Shown here: positions 38,149-47,293 of the stretch, in pieces
Numbering within the stretch: position 1 is the stretch's first letter
Layout: each line of letters starts with the position of its first letter
Virus record (IMG/VR): IMGVR_UViG_3300024999_000072
Span: 18,602 to 82,601 of that record
Length of the DNA: 64,000 nucleotides
Strand: one strand, 5' to 3'
Source of the DNA: a virus
The notes under the pieces: model-generated
Database searches by the model: none
Told to the model about the DNA's origin: nothing
What the model saw: only the letters and a program-made list of their open reading frames with translations
Made by a program: the position numbers and the translations under genes

Positions 38149-40022
38149 GCCTCCTAGATGGCCTAAATGAGCAACAACTACAAGCGGTTACGTCTGATAG
38201 TTCAACTATTTTAAATTTGGCTGGGGCAGGATCTGGTAAAACCAGAGTCCTGACCCACAGAATAACCCATCTCCACCAAGAGAAGCGAGTGGGTACCAGC
38301 AACATACTCGCCATAACGTTTACTCGTCTCGCGGCCAAGGAAATGAAAGAGCGGACCATGAAGCTCGTTGGGAAGAGCGAGGGTTACAAGCTAACGATTG
38401 GGACATTCCATAGTTTCTGCGTGCGAGTCCTCAAGGAATGGGGCCACTTGGTTTCTTTGGAGAAAAACTTCACCATCTATACCGAAGACGATCGGAGGGC
38501 GATTATTCAGTCGTGTATTGATGAATTGGGTTATAAGGTCAAGTTGCAGGATGTTATGGATAATCTCTATGTTGTCTCGCCCGATGATTCGCAAGTGGCT
38601 AAAGTAGCAGCAGAATATCGTTATCGTTTGGTCAGAAATAACGCTTTGGATCTTGATGGGTTACTAGTTTACTTGAGGGTAGTCCTAACGTTTCCCCAAG
38701 CTCAAGCAGAATTGCAAAATCGATACCGTTACGTTTTTGTTGATGAGTTTCAGGACACCAACGACATTCAGCTTGAAATTATTAGTTTGCTTAATCCGGA
38801 TAACCTTTTTGTGGTGGGAGATGATTTCCAGTCAATTTATGGGTTCCGTGGCTCCAATGTTCGAAACATCATTGAGTTTCCGAACAAGTATCCTGGATGC
38901 GAAGTTGTCAAGCTCGAGCGCAATTATCGGTCGACAAAGCAGATTGTTTCAGCTGCCGATTCGCTCATTAAGCACAATCTTAGTCAAACTGAAAAGGCGC
39001 TAATTACCGATCGTGATGGTGCGGATATAAGATACACAGTCATGCCAGACGACGGCATTGAAGCGATGAATGTTGCTGACATGATAAGTGCGGAGTTCAA
39101 GCTGACGGAAACATGGTCAGGCATCGCAGTTTTGGCGCGAACGAATCGACAGCTACAGAAGGTTAAAGATGCCTTGGATCAAAGAGATATTCCATCCCTG
39201 ATCGTTTCAAGTCAAGATGATGTTTTCAAGAAACATGATATCCGAATGATTATCGCGTTTATCGAAGCGGCAATTAACCCGTTAGATGATATGAACATCC
39301 GCAAGGTGATCAACTTCCCTGAAGCAAGGGTTACTGATCTCGATATTCAAAAACTTGAGCTTGTAGCGCTAGAGCTTGGACAAAGTCTCTCGGACGTTAT
39401 GTTCATCGGAACAGAAAAGGAAAGGGACTTTCTTAAACTTTTAAGATTAACCCGCGAATCTTCCGAGGAACACGAAACCGCCCTCGAGGTAATCGAAGAA
39501 GCAATACACCAACTTGACCTTAGGTTTTATTACTACAATGAGGGCTTAAATAATCGGGCGGAAGATCTTGCAACTATGTTTATTGAGGTAGAACGATGGC
39601 AAAACGTTCAAGAGTCACTCGGGGAGCCTAACGGAATCTATTCGTTCTTGAAATGGCTCAGAATGAAGGACATTCAAGAAAAGCTAGTCCAAGAGAAAGA
39701 AAAAGATGCAGTAAAGCTCATGACGGTTCACGCATCCAAGGGCCTAGAATTTCCGGTGGTCTTTGTGATTGGGATGAATCAAGGTGTATTCCCCAGTAAG
39801 AGAACTGAGGATATAGAGGAAGAACGTCGACTATTCTACGTTGCGATCACTAGGGCAAAGGATCGGCTATATCTCACACGCCCGGAGTATAGAACGGCTT
39901 ATCAGGGAGGGCCAATGGTTCTGCAAGCTGAGAGCCAATTCATTCGCGAAATTAATATTGAGCAGTCGAGAGTATCCAGTAAGCCACAAGGAAAGGCGGC
40001 GAACTTCGAATGGTTGGAGTAG
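38145..40022 (+). CDS. UvrD/PcrA-like superfamily 1 helicase
   Basis: A 625-residue 3'-5' DNA helicase. Motifs: Q (LNEQQLQAV), Walker A (GAGSGKTRV, 27-35), II (FVDEFQDTND, 199-207), III (GDDFQSIYGFRG), IV (RNYRST), V (TVHASKGLEFPVVFV) and VI (RRLFYVAITRAKDRLYL). It is a little shorter than chromosomal PcrA. It probably serves phage replication or recombination together with the SMC-like ATPase. Confidence 0.92.
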   Translation: MSLLDGLNEQQLQAVTSDSSTILNLAGAGSGKTRVLTHRITHLHQEKRVGTSNILAITFTRLAAKEMKERTMKLVGKSEGYKLTIGTFHSFCVRVLKEWGHLVSLEKNFTIYTEDDRRAIIQSCIDELGYKVKLQDVMDNLYVVSPDDSQVAKVAAEYRYRLVRNNALDLDGLLVYLRVVLTFPQAQAELQNRYRYVFVDEFQDTNDIQLEIISLLNPDNLFVVGDDFQSIYGFRGSNVRNIIEFPNKYPGCEVVKLERNYRSTKQIVSAADSLIKHNLSQTEKALITDRDGADIRYTVMPDDGIEAMNVADMISAEFKLTETWSGIAVLARTNRQLQKVKDALDQRDIPSLIVSSQDDVFKKHDIRMIIAFIEAAINPLDDMNIRKVINFPEARVTDLDIQKLELVALELGQSLSDVMFIGTEKERDFLKLLRLTRESSEEHETALEVIEEAIHQLDLRFYYYNEGLNNRAEDLATMFIEVERWQNVQESLGEPNGIYSFLKWLRMKDIQEKLVQEKEKDAVKLMTVHASKGLEFPVVFVIGMNQGVFPSKRTEDIEEERRLFYVAITRAKDRLYLTRPEYRTAYQGGPMVLQAESQFIREINIEQSRVSSKPQGKAANFEWLE

Positions 40023-40276
40023 ACTCAATCGAGGTAAAACTCAACTACTGCGCCGTGGCCGTGGCGATCCTCGCAAAATGCAACATCGAAACAGCTTTTG
40101 AAAAATTACAGCACCCTCATCCGGATAAAGTTAGAACGCATCTTACCACAGAGGATGTTGAAGATATACAAAGGTTTCGTGACGAAGGACTTTCCTACAA
40201 CGCGATAGCTAAGATTTATGACGTTTCTCGGTCTTCGATTATCTGGAGATTAGCCAGAGATGGCAAGGAGGACTAA
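40010..40276 (+). CDS. Small HTH protein
   Basis: An 88-residue protein with a resolvase-like HTH at the end (VEDIQRFRDEGLSYNAIAKI, YDVSRSSIIWRLARD). The start is uncertain: ATG 40010 overlaps the helicase end and has no clear ribosome site. It is translationally coupled to the DUF5131 gene. Confidence 0.55.
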   Translation: MVGVDSIEVKLNYCAVAVAILAKCNIETAFEKLQHPHPDKVRTHLTTEDVEDIQRFRDEGLSYNAIAKIYDVSRSSIIWRLARDGKED

Positions 40277-41259
40277 TGATGGGTGAAACAAAAATTGAGT
40301 GGTGCAGTCATACGTGGAATCCAATTTCTGGATGTACCAAAATATCTACCGGCTGTAAAAATTGTTTTGCAGAACGCATGAGTAAGCGCCTAGCCGGGCG
40401 TTGTGGGTACCCAAAAGATGATCCGTTCAAGGTGACATTGCATCCCGATAAACTTGAACAACCCTTACGATGGGCAAAGCCACGAAAGATATTCGTGAAC
40501 AGCATGAGCGATCTATTCCATGATGATGTGGATGAAAAGTTCATTGCTAAAGTGTTTGCTATCATGGATTTGGCTCGTCAGCATACCTATATGATTCTGA
40601 CAAAAAGACCGGAACGAGCAGCGAAATTGCTAAACGACGAAGATTTCCAGTTTCATATAGACTGGTTTCAGTCACAAGCAATACGAGAGTTTGGGCTACC
40701 AGAGCCAAAAGAGATAGGACCATTCCCTTTTAAAAATGTTTGGATTGGCGTCTCTGTGGAGAATCAAGCTACAGCAGACGAGCGAATCCCGTTGCTATTA
40801 CAGATGCCGGCGGTAGTGAGGTTTATCAGTGCGGAACCACTTCTCGGAAAGTTGGATCTTTCTCGATGGCTAGGGATTTCTCGGTTTGAAGAAGGGGCGC
40901 AGTGGGTCAGAGATACAGGAGCAGATCTGGACTTGGTTATTACAGGTGGGGAGAGCGGCCCGGGCGCGCGTCCAATGCATCCGGATTGGGCACGAAGTTT
41001 GAGAGATCAATGCCAGGCGGCGGATGTACCTTATTTTTTTAAACAGTTCGGAGAATGGGCTCAGGTCGGAGAATGCGGCAATAGTTCTGACGATGCCGTG
41101 TTTTACCACAACAATAACTATCAACGTGTCAACCATAATGGGGGCATGGGATATCACGGATCCGGAGCGATTTACATGCAAAGAGTCGGCAAAGAGCAAG
41201 CTGGGCGCTTACTCGATGGTCGAACTTGGGATGAAACCCCAACGAGCAAGAATGAGTAA
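40276..41259 (+). CDS. DUF5131 phage protein (Gp37/Gp68, three-Cys motif)
   Basis: A 327-residue protein of the Gp37/Gp68 family. Three Cys (20, 27, 30) in HTWNPISGCTKISTGCKNC are the known three-Cys motif, likely a metal or iron-sulphur site. Later MILTKRPERA and VIGVSVEN-like segments and TGGESGPGARPM are conserved in this family. Its enzyme activity is not established. It overlaps the PAPS-reductase-like gene by 8 bases. Confidence 0.85.
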   Translation: MMGETKIEWCSHTWNPISGCTKISTGCKNCFAERMSKRLAGRCGYPKDDPFKVTLHPDKLEQPLRWAKPRKIFVNSMSDLFHDDVDEKFIAKVFAIMDLARQHTYMILTKRPERAAKLLNDEDFQFHIDWFQSQAIREFGLPEPKEIGPFPFKNVWIGVSVENQATADERIPLLLQMPAVVRFISAEPLLGKLDLSRWLGISRFEEGAQWVRDTGADLDLVITGGESGPGARPMHPDWARSLRDQCQAADVPYFFKQFGEWAQVGECGNSSDDAVFYHNNNYQRVNHNGGMGYHGSGAIYMQRVGKEQAGRLLDGRTWDETPTSKNE

Positions 41260-42499
41260 GAAGAAACAAAGCGTATTCAAATATTCCGAGCTACAAGAAA
41301 TGCAATCGTGGGATCTCGATAAAAAGATTGAAAGCGCCAAAGAAGTAATTCTCGAAACATTTAAACAGGGTAAAAAAATTGCTCTTGCTTTTTCTGGAGG
41401 CAAAGATTCAACAGCTCTATGGCATTTAATCCTCACAACCTGTCCGGAGCAAGCTAAAAATATGGTTGTTATTTTCGGTAATACGGGTGTCGAGTACTCG
41501 GAAAGCCTCAATTTTGCCAGGAAGATCGGTAAGGATTGGGGCGGCGATAACTTCCATGAAACAAAATTAGATCGCCTAAAGGTCCCGCGTCTTAAGTATG
41601 AAGCACAGAAAGAAACATGGGCGCTGATTGAGGAAAGCGGAGATGTCCAAAGATATCTGAATAAAAAGGGACGATTGCTTTCTAGTGACAAACTCAACGA
41701 AGCCGTTACGCCTGAAATGTGGGAAGATTTTCGCTTCCGTAAGCTTGTGTGGGAAGTAGGAACACTTGTAAGCTTTTGGTTTATTGCAGAACAATACGGA
41801 TTTCCGATCCTCGGTAAAGATGCTACGAAGCTTGATGCTCCCAGGATTAACATTAACGTGTTTCTGAAGTACAGCCCGGAACAGTCGAAGGGTAACGACA
41901 GATATTACGAAATGCTGAGAAAGTTCCCGGATATGAGAATATCGCATAGTTGTTGTAACTTCATCAAGGAACGACCTTCGCAAAAGCTCCAAAAGAAACT
42001 CGGATGTGACACGCTCTTTCGTGGCTTGTTAGCAAGTGAATCGAGGCGCAGGACTTTTACCTTTCTCGACTATGGATTTCTGTACAATACGGCTGACGAT
42101 TATTTGTATTCCAACCCTTTGTCGATTTGGACTGATGTTGATGTTTGGGACTATATACACAAATTCAACGTGCCCTATGCTCCGTTGTATGACCTAACGG
42201 ATGATGAGGGAAATAAACTGTTTGAGCGTAATGGTTGCTATGTTTGCGGAACTGGCCTTGCTTACGAAAGAAATAACATTGAAATCCTACGCAAGTATTA
42301 CCTGCAAAAATGGACGGCTCTAATGAAATACGGCATGGCAAGGGAAATGAAAACGTTTGCCTGTGCTATCAGTGACGACATAAAGCTAAACGCCTTAGAG
42401 CATGATTGGCTATTAGATATGAGACCATGCGCATTCGATAGGTTGACACCGAGAAAGAATTTACTCGAAGACCTACAATACGGAACACTATTATTTTAA
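41252..42499 (+). CDS. PAPS-reductase-like PP-loop protein
   Basis: A 415-residue enzyme-like protein. The PP-loop is Ser48-Gly-Gly-Lys-Asp-Ser-Thr54. Cys-containing motifs lie in ISHSCCNFIKE and NGCYVCGTGLAYER, plausible metal or active-site Cys. It is a second member of the superfamily of the 8721 gene, but diverged. The ribosome site is weak (ACGAGCAAG). By context with DUF5131 it may act in nucleotide or DNA modification, or as a host-metabolism factor. Confidence 0.82.
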   Translation: MSKKKQSVFKYSELQEMQSWDLDKKIESAKEVILETFKQGKKIALAFSGGKDSTALWHLILTTCPEQAKNMVVIFGNTGVEYSESLNFARKIGKDWGGDNFHETKLDRLKVPRLKYEAQKETWALIEESGDVQRYLNKKGRLLSSDKLNEAVTPEMWEDFRFRKLVWEVGTLVSFWFIAEQYGFPILGKDATKLDAPRININVFLKYSPEQSKGNDRYYEMLRKFPDMRISHSCCNFIKERPSQKLQKKLGCDTLFRGLLASESRRRTFTFLDYGFLYNTADDYLYSNPLSIWTDVDVWDYIHKFNVPYAPLYDLTDDEGNKLFERNGCYVCGTGLAYERNNIEILRKYYLQKWTALMKYGMAREMKTFACAISDDIKLNALEHDWLLDMRPCAFDRLTPRKNLLEDLQYGTLLF

Positions 42500-42575
42500 G
42501 GGGTAGATCAGGTAGGGAGGCTGATCTGAGACAGATGGTAATATTTTGATTCAAGGAAGGGAAGGAGGTTAAGTC

Positions 42576-43385
42576 TTGACACTTGGCCCTGTCCTCAAAT
42601 ACCCCGGCTCAAAATGGAGAATGGCTGATTGGATAGTCTCACATATGCCAAAGCATAGAACCTTCCTAGAACCCTTCTTCGGCAGTGGAGCTGTCTTATT
42701 TAACAAAACACCAAGCCCTATTGAAACAGTTAACGATCTGGACGAAAACGTTACAAACCTTTTTAAATTAGTCCGCGACTTTCCCGAAGAATTAGCCAGA
42801 AGGATTTCCCTTACCCCTTATTCTAGGCATGAGTACGACATGACTTTTGACGGACTGGTACCTGTGGACGAATTTGAAAAGGCAAGAAGGTTTCTAGTCC
42901 GATGCTGGCAAGGCCATGGATTTAGGACAAACGGATACAAGGTTGGCTGGAAAAACGATGTTCAAGGCAGAGAGAAGGCCTACGCTTTATCAAACTGGTA
43001 CCGCCTTCCTGATTGGATCATGCAAGTAACCGAAAGACTTAAACAAGTGCAGATAGAGTGTCTACCAGCATTGGGAGTTATAAAACGCCATGCTTACGAT
43101 AACGTTTTAATCTATGCAGACCCACCATATGTTCTTAGCACCAGAACAGCCAAGCAATACAAGCACGAAATGACCGATCAGGATCACATTGAATTACTCG
43201 AGGCGCTAGACGATCACACAGGGCCAGTATTACTTAGCGGGTATGCATGTGATCTTTATGACTCAAGGTTGGAACATTGGACTCGTAAAACGTTTAAGGC
43301 CTTTGCTGAAGGAGGCAGAGAACGCGAGGAAGTACTTTGGATAAATCCAACTGCAGCTAAAATGATCGGGACAACACTGTTTTAA
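42576..43385 (+). CDS. DNA adenine-N6 methyltransferase (D12 class, Dam-like)
   Basis: A 269-residue enzyme. SAM-binding motif I is FFGSG (34-38), following an N-terminal KYPGSKWRM. The catalytic motif is Asp182-Pro-Pro-Tyr185. The family transfers methyl to adenine N6, often at GATC in Dam or at the targets of DpnM. TTG 42576 has GGAAGGAGG upstream. No cognate nuclease is adjacent, so it is likely an orphan protecting phage DNA. Confidence 0.9.
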   Translation: MTLGPVLKYPGSKWRMADWIVSHMPKHRTFLEPFFGSGAVLFNKTPSPIETVNDLDENVTNLFKLVRDFPEELARRISLTPYSRHEYDMTFDGLVPVDEFEKARRFLVRCWQGHGFRTNGYKVGWKNDVQGREKAYALSNWYRLPDWIMQVTERLKQVQIECLPALGVIKRHAYDNVLIYADPPYVLSTRTAKQYKHEMTDQDHIELLEALDDHTGPVLLSGYACDLYDSRLEHWTRKTFKAFAEGGREREEVLWINPTAAKMIGTTLF

Positions 43386-43459
43386 CAGAAACATGAAGAA
43401 GTTTTGGCAAAAAGGTTATGACACCGCAAGGGAATATCCTTATTAAAGAGGGTGATTAG

Positions 43460-44233
43460 ATGGCAAGGCCACAAAAAGAGGGTATGGACTATTTTCCACA
43501 TGATAACGATGCTGCCAATGACGAAAAAATTGAAGCGCTCAGAGTCCTGTATGGTAACGATGGCTATGCCTTTTATTTCATCCTTCTAGAAAGGATATAC
43601 AGAACTGCTGATTTTGAGTTAGACATTTCTGACGCAGAAACTATCCAGATACTCTGCAGAAAGGTATCAGTAACAGAGGAGTTATTCAACAGAATGCTCG
43701 AAACCGCATTTAAACGAAAATGTTTTGATCAAGAAGCATACGAGCAGAGAGGGGTTTTAACGAGTTCTGGAATCAAAAGAAGGGCATCAGTAGTCCTTGA
43801 AAAGCGAGAAACCATGCGGTCTAAGTACAAAAAAGTTTCTGACGCAGAAACTACCCAAGAAACTAAGGCAGAAACGCCACAAAGTAAAGTAAAGGAAAGT
43901 AAAGTAAAGGAAAGTAAAGTAAAGGATATTAAGTCCGAAATTATTAAAAATCTGTTTGGTGAAAAAGTTCTCTTATCGGATCAAGAATATCAAAAATTGG
44001 TCAGTCAGCATGGGGAACAAGAAACCAAGCAAATGATATCGATCCTTGATAGTTGGTATTTGACCAAGGGTAATAAGCCGAACAAGTCTGATTATCACAC
44101 GATGGTTGGATCGGGATGGGTTTTAAAGCGATTCATGGAGGATCGGAAAAGACAGCGCAATAAGGACCCAGGAGATAAGCCGCCTCCACCATCCAAGACG
44201 CCTAAGAACAAGTACGATAAATTTTATCTGTGA
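43460..44233 (+). CDS. DUF4373-domain replication protein
   Basis: A 257-residue protein. Residues 1-85 match the Lin1244/Lin1753 (DUF4373) domain (MDYFPHDNDAANDEKIEAL, YGNDGYAFYFILLERIYR), which is common on phage primosome/initiation proteins. Residues 141-155 are encoded by three perfect 15-base repeats. A basic Pro-rich C-terminus ends the protein. It may be the initiator or loader partner for the 52988 ATPase. Confidence 0.82.
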   Translation: MARPQKEGMDYFPHDNDAANDEKIEALRVLYGNDGYAFYFILLERIYRTADFELDISDAETIQILCRKVSVTEELFNRMLETAFKRKCFDQEAYEQRGVLTSSGIKRRASVVLEKRETMRSKYKKVSDAETTQETKAETPQSKVKESKVKESKVKDIKSEIIKNLFGEKVLLSDQEYQKLVSQHGEQETKQMISILDSWYLTKGNKPNKSDYHTMVGSGWVLKRFMEDRKRQRNKDPGDKPPPPSKTPKNKYDKFYL

Positions 44234-44245
44234 GGTGGATGAGCC

Positions 44246-44662
44246 ATGAACACTTACGCAATAGATTTCTCCGGTTACAGCGGAAACGAAGTAGCCAAAA
44301 CAGCAGGTAAAGCAAAATACAGTTACTTTTTAAATCGCGAACTATCTGATTGCGGATTTAGTTTTGGATATTTTGTATCAAGGGCTAAATGCAAATTGGT
44401 CCATAAATTCCACGTTCAAGATTTGTTTACGCAAGACATCAAAGGCTTTAATCGCATGAAAGAACACCGCGACATTGAATTTGCTCACCTTGGTATGAAG
44501 GTCGAGGTTAACGGAAAACCAGGCGTAATCGTTGGATCTAACAGAAGTCTAAACCTAGACGTTTGCCTTGAAGGAGAGCATTGGCGAAGTAACTGCCATC
44601 CATGGTGGAGGGTAAAGTATTTCGACAACAAGGGAGATTTAATCAAGGAGTACGGAGATTAA
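44246..44662 (+). CDS. Hypothetical phage protein
   Basis: A 138-residue protein, beta-rich with SNRSLNLDVCLEGEHW and a CHPWWRVKYF end. GAGGTGGATGAG lies before ATG 44246. No known function. Confidence 0.55.
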   Translation: MNTYAIDFSGYSGNEVAKTAGKAKYSYFLNRELSDCGFSFGYFVSRAKCKLVHKFHVQDLFTQDIKGFNRMKEHRDIEFAHLGMKVEVNGKPGVIVGSNRSLNLDVCLEGEHWRSNCHPWWRVKYFDNKGDLIKEYGD

Positions 44663-44685
44663 AAATCGTCTGGCGGTGATAATCA

Positions 44686-45786
44686 ATGCCAAGAATGGGA
44701 CACGCAAACCCTCGAACATACGGAACCAAACTACTTATGCCAAAATATGAGGATACAGAAACAGCGTCTCCCGTAACCACAAGGGTGTGTGATGTCGAGC
44801 ATTATGAACTAACTGGAGAGCTTAAATATATTGACGAGGGGGAAGTGGTTATGCCAAGCGTTGATACGATTGAAAATGCTAAGCGCATGAGAGCGGAGTT
44901 GAAAACCCTCGAACGGTTTGAAGCCGTGGGATCCTATAGCGATGTCGCCAAGAAATACCTAACCAGCAAAACGACGTCTCATGCACACTTGATGCACCTC
45001 AGGCATTTGGCAACTGAGCAGGAGAAGAAGGTGAAGGAGGAAAGGCAAATGATAAATAAGGCTATTGGGGCATGCAAACCAGAGGTTGAGGAAACCGCAG
45101 ATATCGCGCCAGAGGATAAAACAACAACTTCTGACGAGTCTAAGGGCACAGTTGCAGTAGATTGTCTGAAAGAGGGCAAGGAAGAGGCTGAAAATTCCAT
45201 CGTAACAGACTACAGGGAATCGTTTGGTGAGGATCTTAGGATCCCTGCGGATGAGCCAGAGGATAAGGAATTGTATGAGCATGTGGAACACGCGGATGAA
45301 CCTTTATCCGAGGAAACGCTCAAGAAAATCAACGACAGAGTTGAGGAGGTTCTGACCAAAAAGAACGAAGCGGATTTAGTCGGGCCTATTGAAGTCCATG
45401 ACGAGGGGATCGACACTCCTCTTGGCAAAATGAGCGCAAAGACAGGTCGTTACATGTGCGTAGATTGCGGCAAAGGAATACTGGACGGCGTTGCGGTTTA
45501 TGCGCAATCTGGGTTGTGCGAAAGTTGTAGTGAGATTCTGCACCAAATAGATCACCCAGAGCTTTGCGAGGTCAAGCAAGATAGAGAACTATCAGAACAA
45601 GAGTTCGACCGGATAATGTCCAAGGTTGAAGCGCAATGGACAGCAGCTCCCATAACTAAAGCCCAAACAATCGAGGAATTATGGAAAAGACTTGAATCAA
45701 CCGCTTGTGCACTCCACAAGATGACTATCGAGCAAGCTGAAAGAGATTTTCAAAAGCGGCTTGCCGGGGTGGTTGAGGGATGCTGA
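44686..45786 (+). CDS. Unknown protein with Cys4 zinc ribbon
   Basis: A 366-residue protein. The N-terminus is partly helical (NAKRMRAELKTLERFEAVG), the centre acidic and disordered, and a zinc ribbon follows near 263-285 (CVDCGKGILDG, CESCSEI). The C-terminus is helical. The zinc ribbon suggests nucleic acid or protein binding. No family recognised. It overlaps the next gene by 7 bases. Confidence 0.55.
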   Translation: MPRMGHANPRTYGTKLLMPKYEDTETASPVTTRVCDVEHYELTGELKYIDEGEVVMPSVDTIENAKRMRAELKTLERFEAVGSYSDVAKKYLTSKTTSHAHLMHLRHLATEQEKKVKEERQMINKAIGACKPEVEETADIAPEDKTTTSDESKGTVAVDCLKEGKEEAENSIVTDYRESFGEDLRIPADEPEDKELYEHVEHADEPLSEETLKKINDRVEEVLTKKNEADLVGPIEVHDEGIDTPLGKMSAKTGRYMCVDCGKGILDGVAVYAQSGLCESCSEILHQIDHPELCEVKQDRELSEQEFDRIMSKVEAQWTAAPITKAQTIEELWKRLESTACALHKMTIEQAERDFQKRLAGVVEGC

Positions 45787-46442
45787 AGAAGGAAAAGCCG
45801 ATAATCTTTTCGACCGAGATGGTTCGGGCGATTCTGGAAAATAGAAAATCTAAAACCAGACGCGTAATTAAACCACAGCCACCAGAAAATTCGATATGTC
45901 ATGGGTGGGTTATGAGTTCAACAGAACCTAAGAATGAGGGTTGCGCAGGGTTTGGCCCGGACGAGAACTGCGTTAATCATTACTCGAAGTGCCCTTGGGA
46001 AGTTGGACAGATCCTCTGGGTGAGGGAAACGTGGTCACAACTCGACGCGGATTACAGAGCAGTTACCGGAAAATTTGATATCGAAGAATTTAAGGGATGC
46101 CCGATTATTTACAAGGCTGACGAAAATCCAGAACATTTTAATTACTGGAGATCATCGATCTACATGCCACGTTCGGCAGCTAGATTACTTCTGAAAGTCA
46201 AGGATATCAGAGTTGAGAGGCTGCAGGAGATAACGGAAGAGGATGCAAGGTGTGAAGGTTGCATTGATTATCATGACAAAATCGGCGATGGAAAATTAGG
46301 TGATGTTGCTGAATTTGATCTAACCGCAAGGGATGTGTTCGCCGACCTTTGGGAAAGCATCAACTTAAAACGCGGGTATGGCTGGCATTTGAATCCGTGG
46401 GTATTTGTGATTTCGTTTGAGAAGGTGGAAGGGATAAATTGA
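45780..46442 (+). CDS. ASCH-like phage protein
   Basis: A 220-residue protein. The N-terminus (IIFSTEMVRAILENRKSKTR RVIKPQ, in two parts) and WVRETWSQLD and MPRSAARLLL segments are a common phage-encoded fold with an ASCH/PUA-like barrel. The family is thought to bind RNA or nucleotides. ATG 45780 follows GAGGG. The final segment (NPWVFVISFEKV) is typical. Confidence 0.75.
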   Translation: MLKKEKPIIFSTEMVRAILENRKSKTRRVIKPQPPENSICHGWVMSSTEPKNEGCAGFGPDENCVNHYSKCPWEVGQILWVRETWSQLDADYRAVTGKFDIEEFKGCPIIYKADENPEHFNYWRSSIYMPRSAARLLLKVKDIRVERLQEITEEDARCEGCIDYHDKIGDGKLGDVAEFDLTARDVFADLWESINLKRGYGWHLNPWVFVISFEKVEGIN

Positions 46443-46723
46443 AAATTGAATTGTTGGATTCCAAGGAACAATTTGAAAACCTTCAAAAAGGTGAATTGAT
46501 TCTAGTGAAATGGTCCGACAACTGGGTTAGGCACACCCCAAGGTCTAAAAATGTGATGTTTTATAACGTCTATGACAATAAACATGATCAAGAGGAAATT
46601 ATATGTCAAAGAAAAGACAATCACTATTTTAACTATGACAGATACTTGCAGGGGCTTAGTGGTGCCTTAGAAGTTTACGGAGTTATTGAATACGAGAGAG
46701 TGGAAGGTGATTCTAATCCTTAA
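46439..46723 (+). CDS. Hypothetical protein
   Basis: A 94-residue Asn/Tyr/Asp-rich protein (FYNVYDNKHDQEE). It starts with TTG 46439, overlapping the previous stop. It overlaps the SSB gene by 17 bases. No family recognised. Confidence 0.5.
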   Translation: MKIELLDSKEQFENLQKGELILVKWSDNWVRHTPRSKNVMFYNVYDNKHDQEEIICQRKDNHYFNYDRYLQGLSGALEVYGVIEYERVEGDSNP

Positions 46724-47120
46724 CCGTGTAATTTTGATTGGCCGTTTAACCAGAGATCCCGACTTGCGTTATTCTCCCTCCGGAGTCGCCGTAACAAACT
46801 TTACCTTAGCCATCGATCGCAGATTCAAGAACGCTCAAGGTGAAAAGGAAACTGACTTTATTCCGTGCGTTGTGTTTAAACAACTTGCCGAACATTGTGC
46901 GAATTATTTGGCCAAAGGAAAGCTTGCCTCAGTCGATGGGAGGATTCAGGTCAGAACGTACAACGATAAGGATGGACAAAAGCGCTGGGTGACCGAGGTT
47001 ATCGCTGAGGATGTGCATTTTCTGAGTCCTAAAGACGGAGGGAGCAGTACACAGGAGCGTACGCCCAACGGCACTAATTACGGCCATGAAGTGAATTTGG
47101 ACGATGATATCCCATTCTGA
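46707..47120 (+). CDS. ssb: Single-stranded DNA-binding protein
   Basis: About 137 residues with the OB fold of SSB: LNRVILIGRLTRDPDLRY, then TNFTLAIDR, DFIPCVVFKQLAEHC and a WVTEVIAEDVHFL strand. The tail ends in the acidic DDDIPF tip that binds replication partners. The standard start GTG 46707 would precede the usual MLNRV N-terminus by three residues. ATC 46716 would give exactly that N-terminus and lies 8 bases after AAGG, so it may be the real start. Confidence 0.92.
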   Translation: MILILNRVILIGRLTRDPDLRYSPSGVAVTNFTLAIDRRFKNAQGEKETDFIPCVVFKQLAEHCANYLAKGKLASVDGRIQVRTYNDKDGQKRWVTEVIAEDVHFLSPKDGGSSTQERTPNGTNYGHEVNLDDDIPF

Positions 47121-47137
47121 TGTTGGAGGGATAGGCG

Positions 47138-47221
47138 TTGAGTGACGATACAGGTTACTACTGGATCAGGGTATTTGATTATGTTTGGGTAATCAACTTT
47201 GATGGTGGTTGGCCTAATTAA
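47138..47221 (+). CDS. Possible 27-residue peptide
   Basis: TTG 47138 follows GGAGGGATAGGCG and opens a short aromatic-rich peptide (starting MSDDTGYYWIRVF). A related 17-base repeat (CAACTTTNATGGTGGTT) occurs near its end and again near 47249. It could be a vestige rather than a gene. Confidence 0.3.
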   Translation: MSDDTGYYWIRVFDYVWVINFDGGWPN

Positions 47222-47293
47222 TAGCTGAAATATGCGTGTCATTTATAGCAACTTTCATGGTGGTTAACTTTATCCAGGAAGGTGGTAGATACA

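Noticed and set aside
41209-41853. A 214-codon minus-strand frame opposite the PAPS-reductase-like gene
   Set aside because: It overlaps a gene with clear PP-loop motifs and has no ribosome site or recognisable protein character.
43393-43446. A 17-codon ATG frame between the Dam and DUF4373 genes
   Set aside because: It has no clear ribosome site and is too short to judge without expression data.
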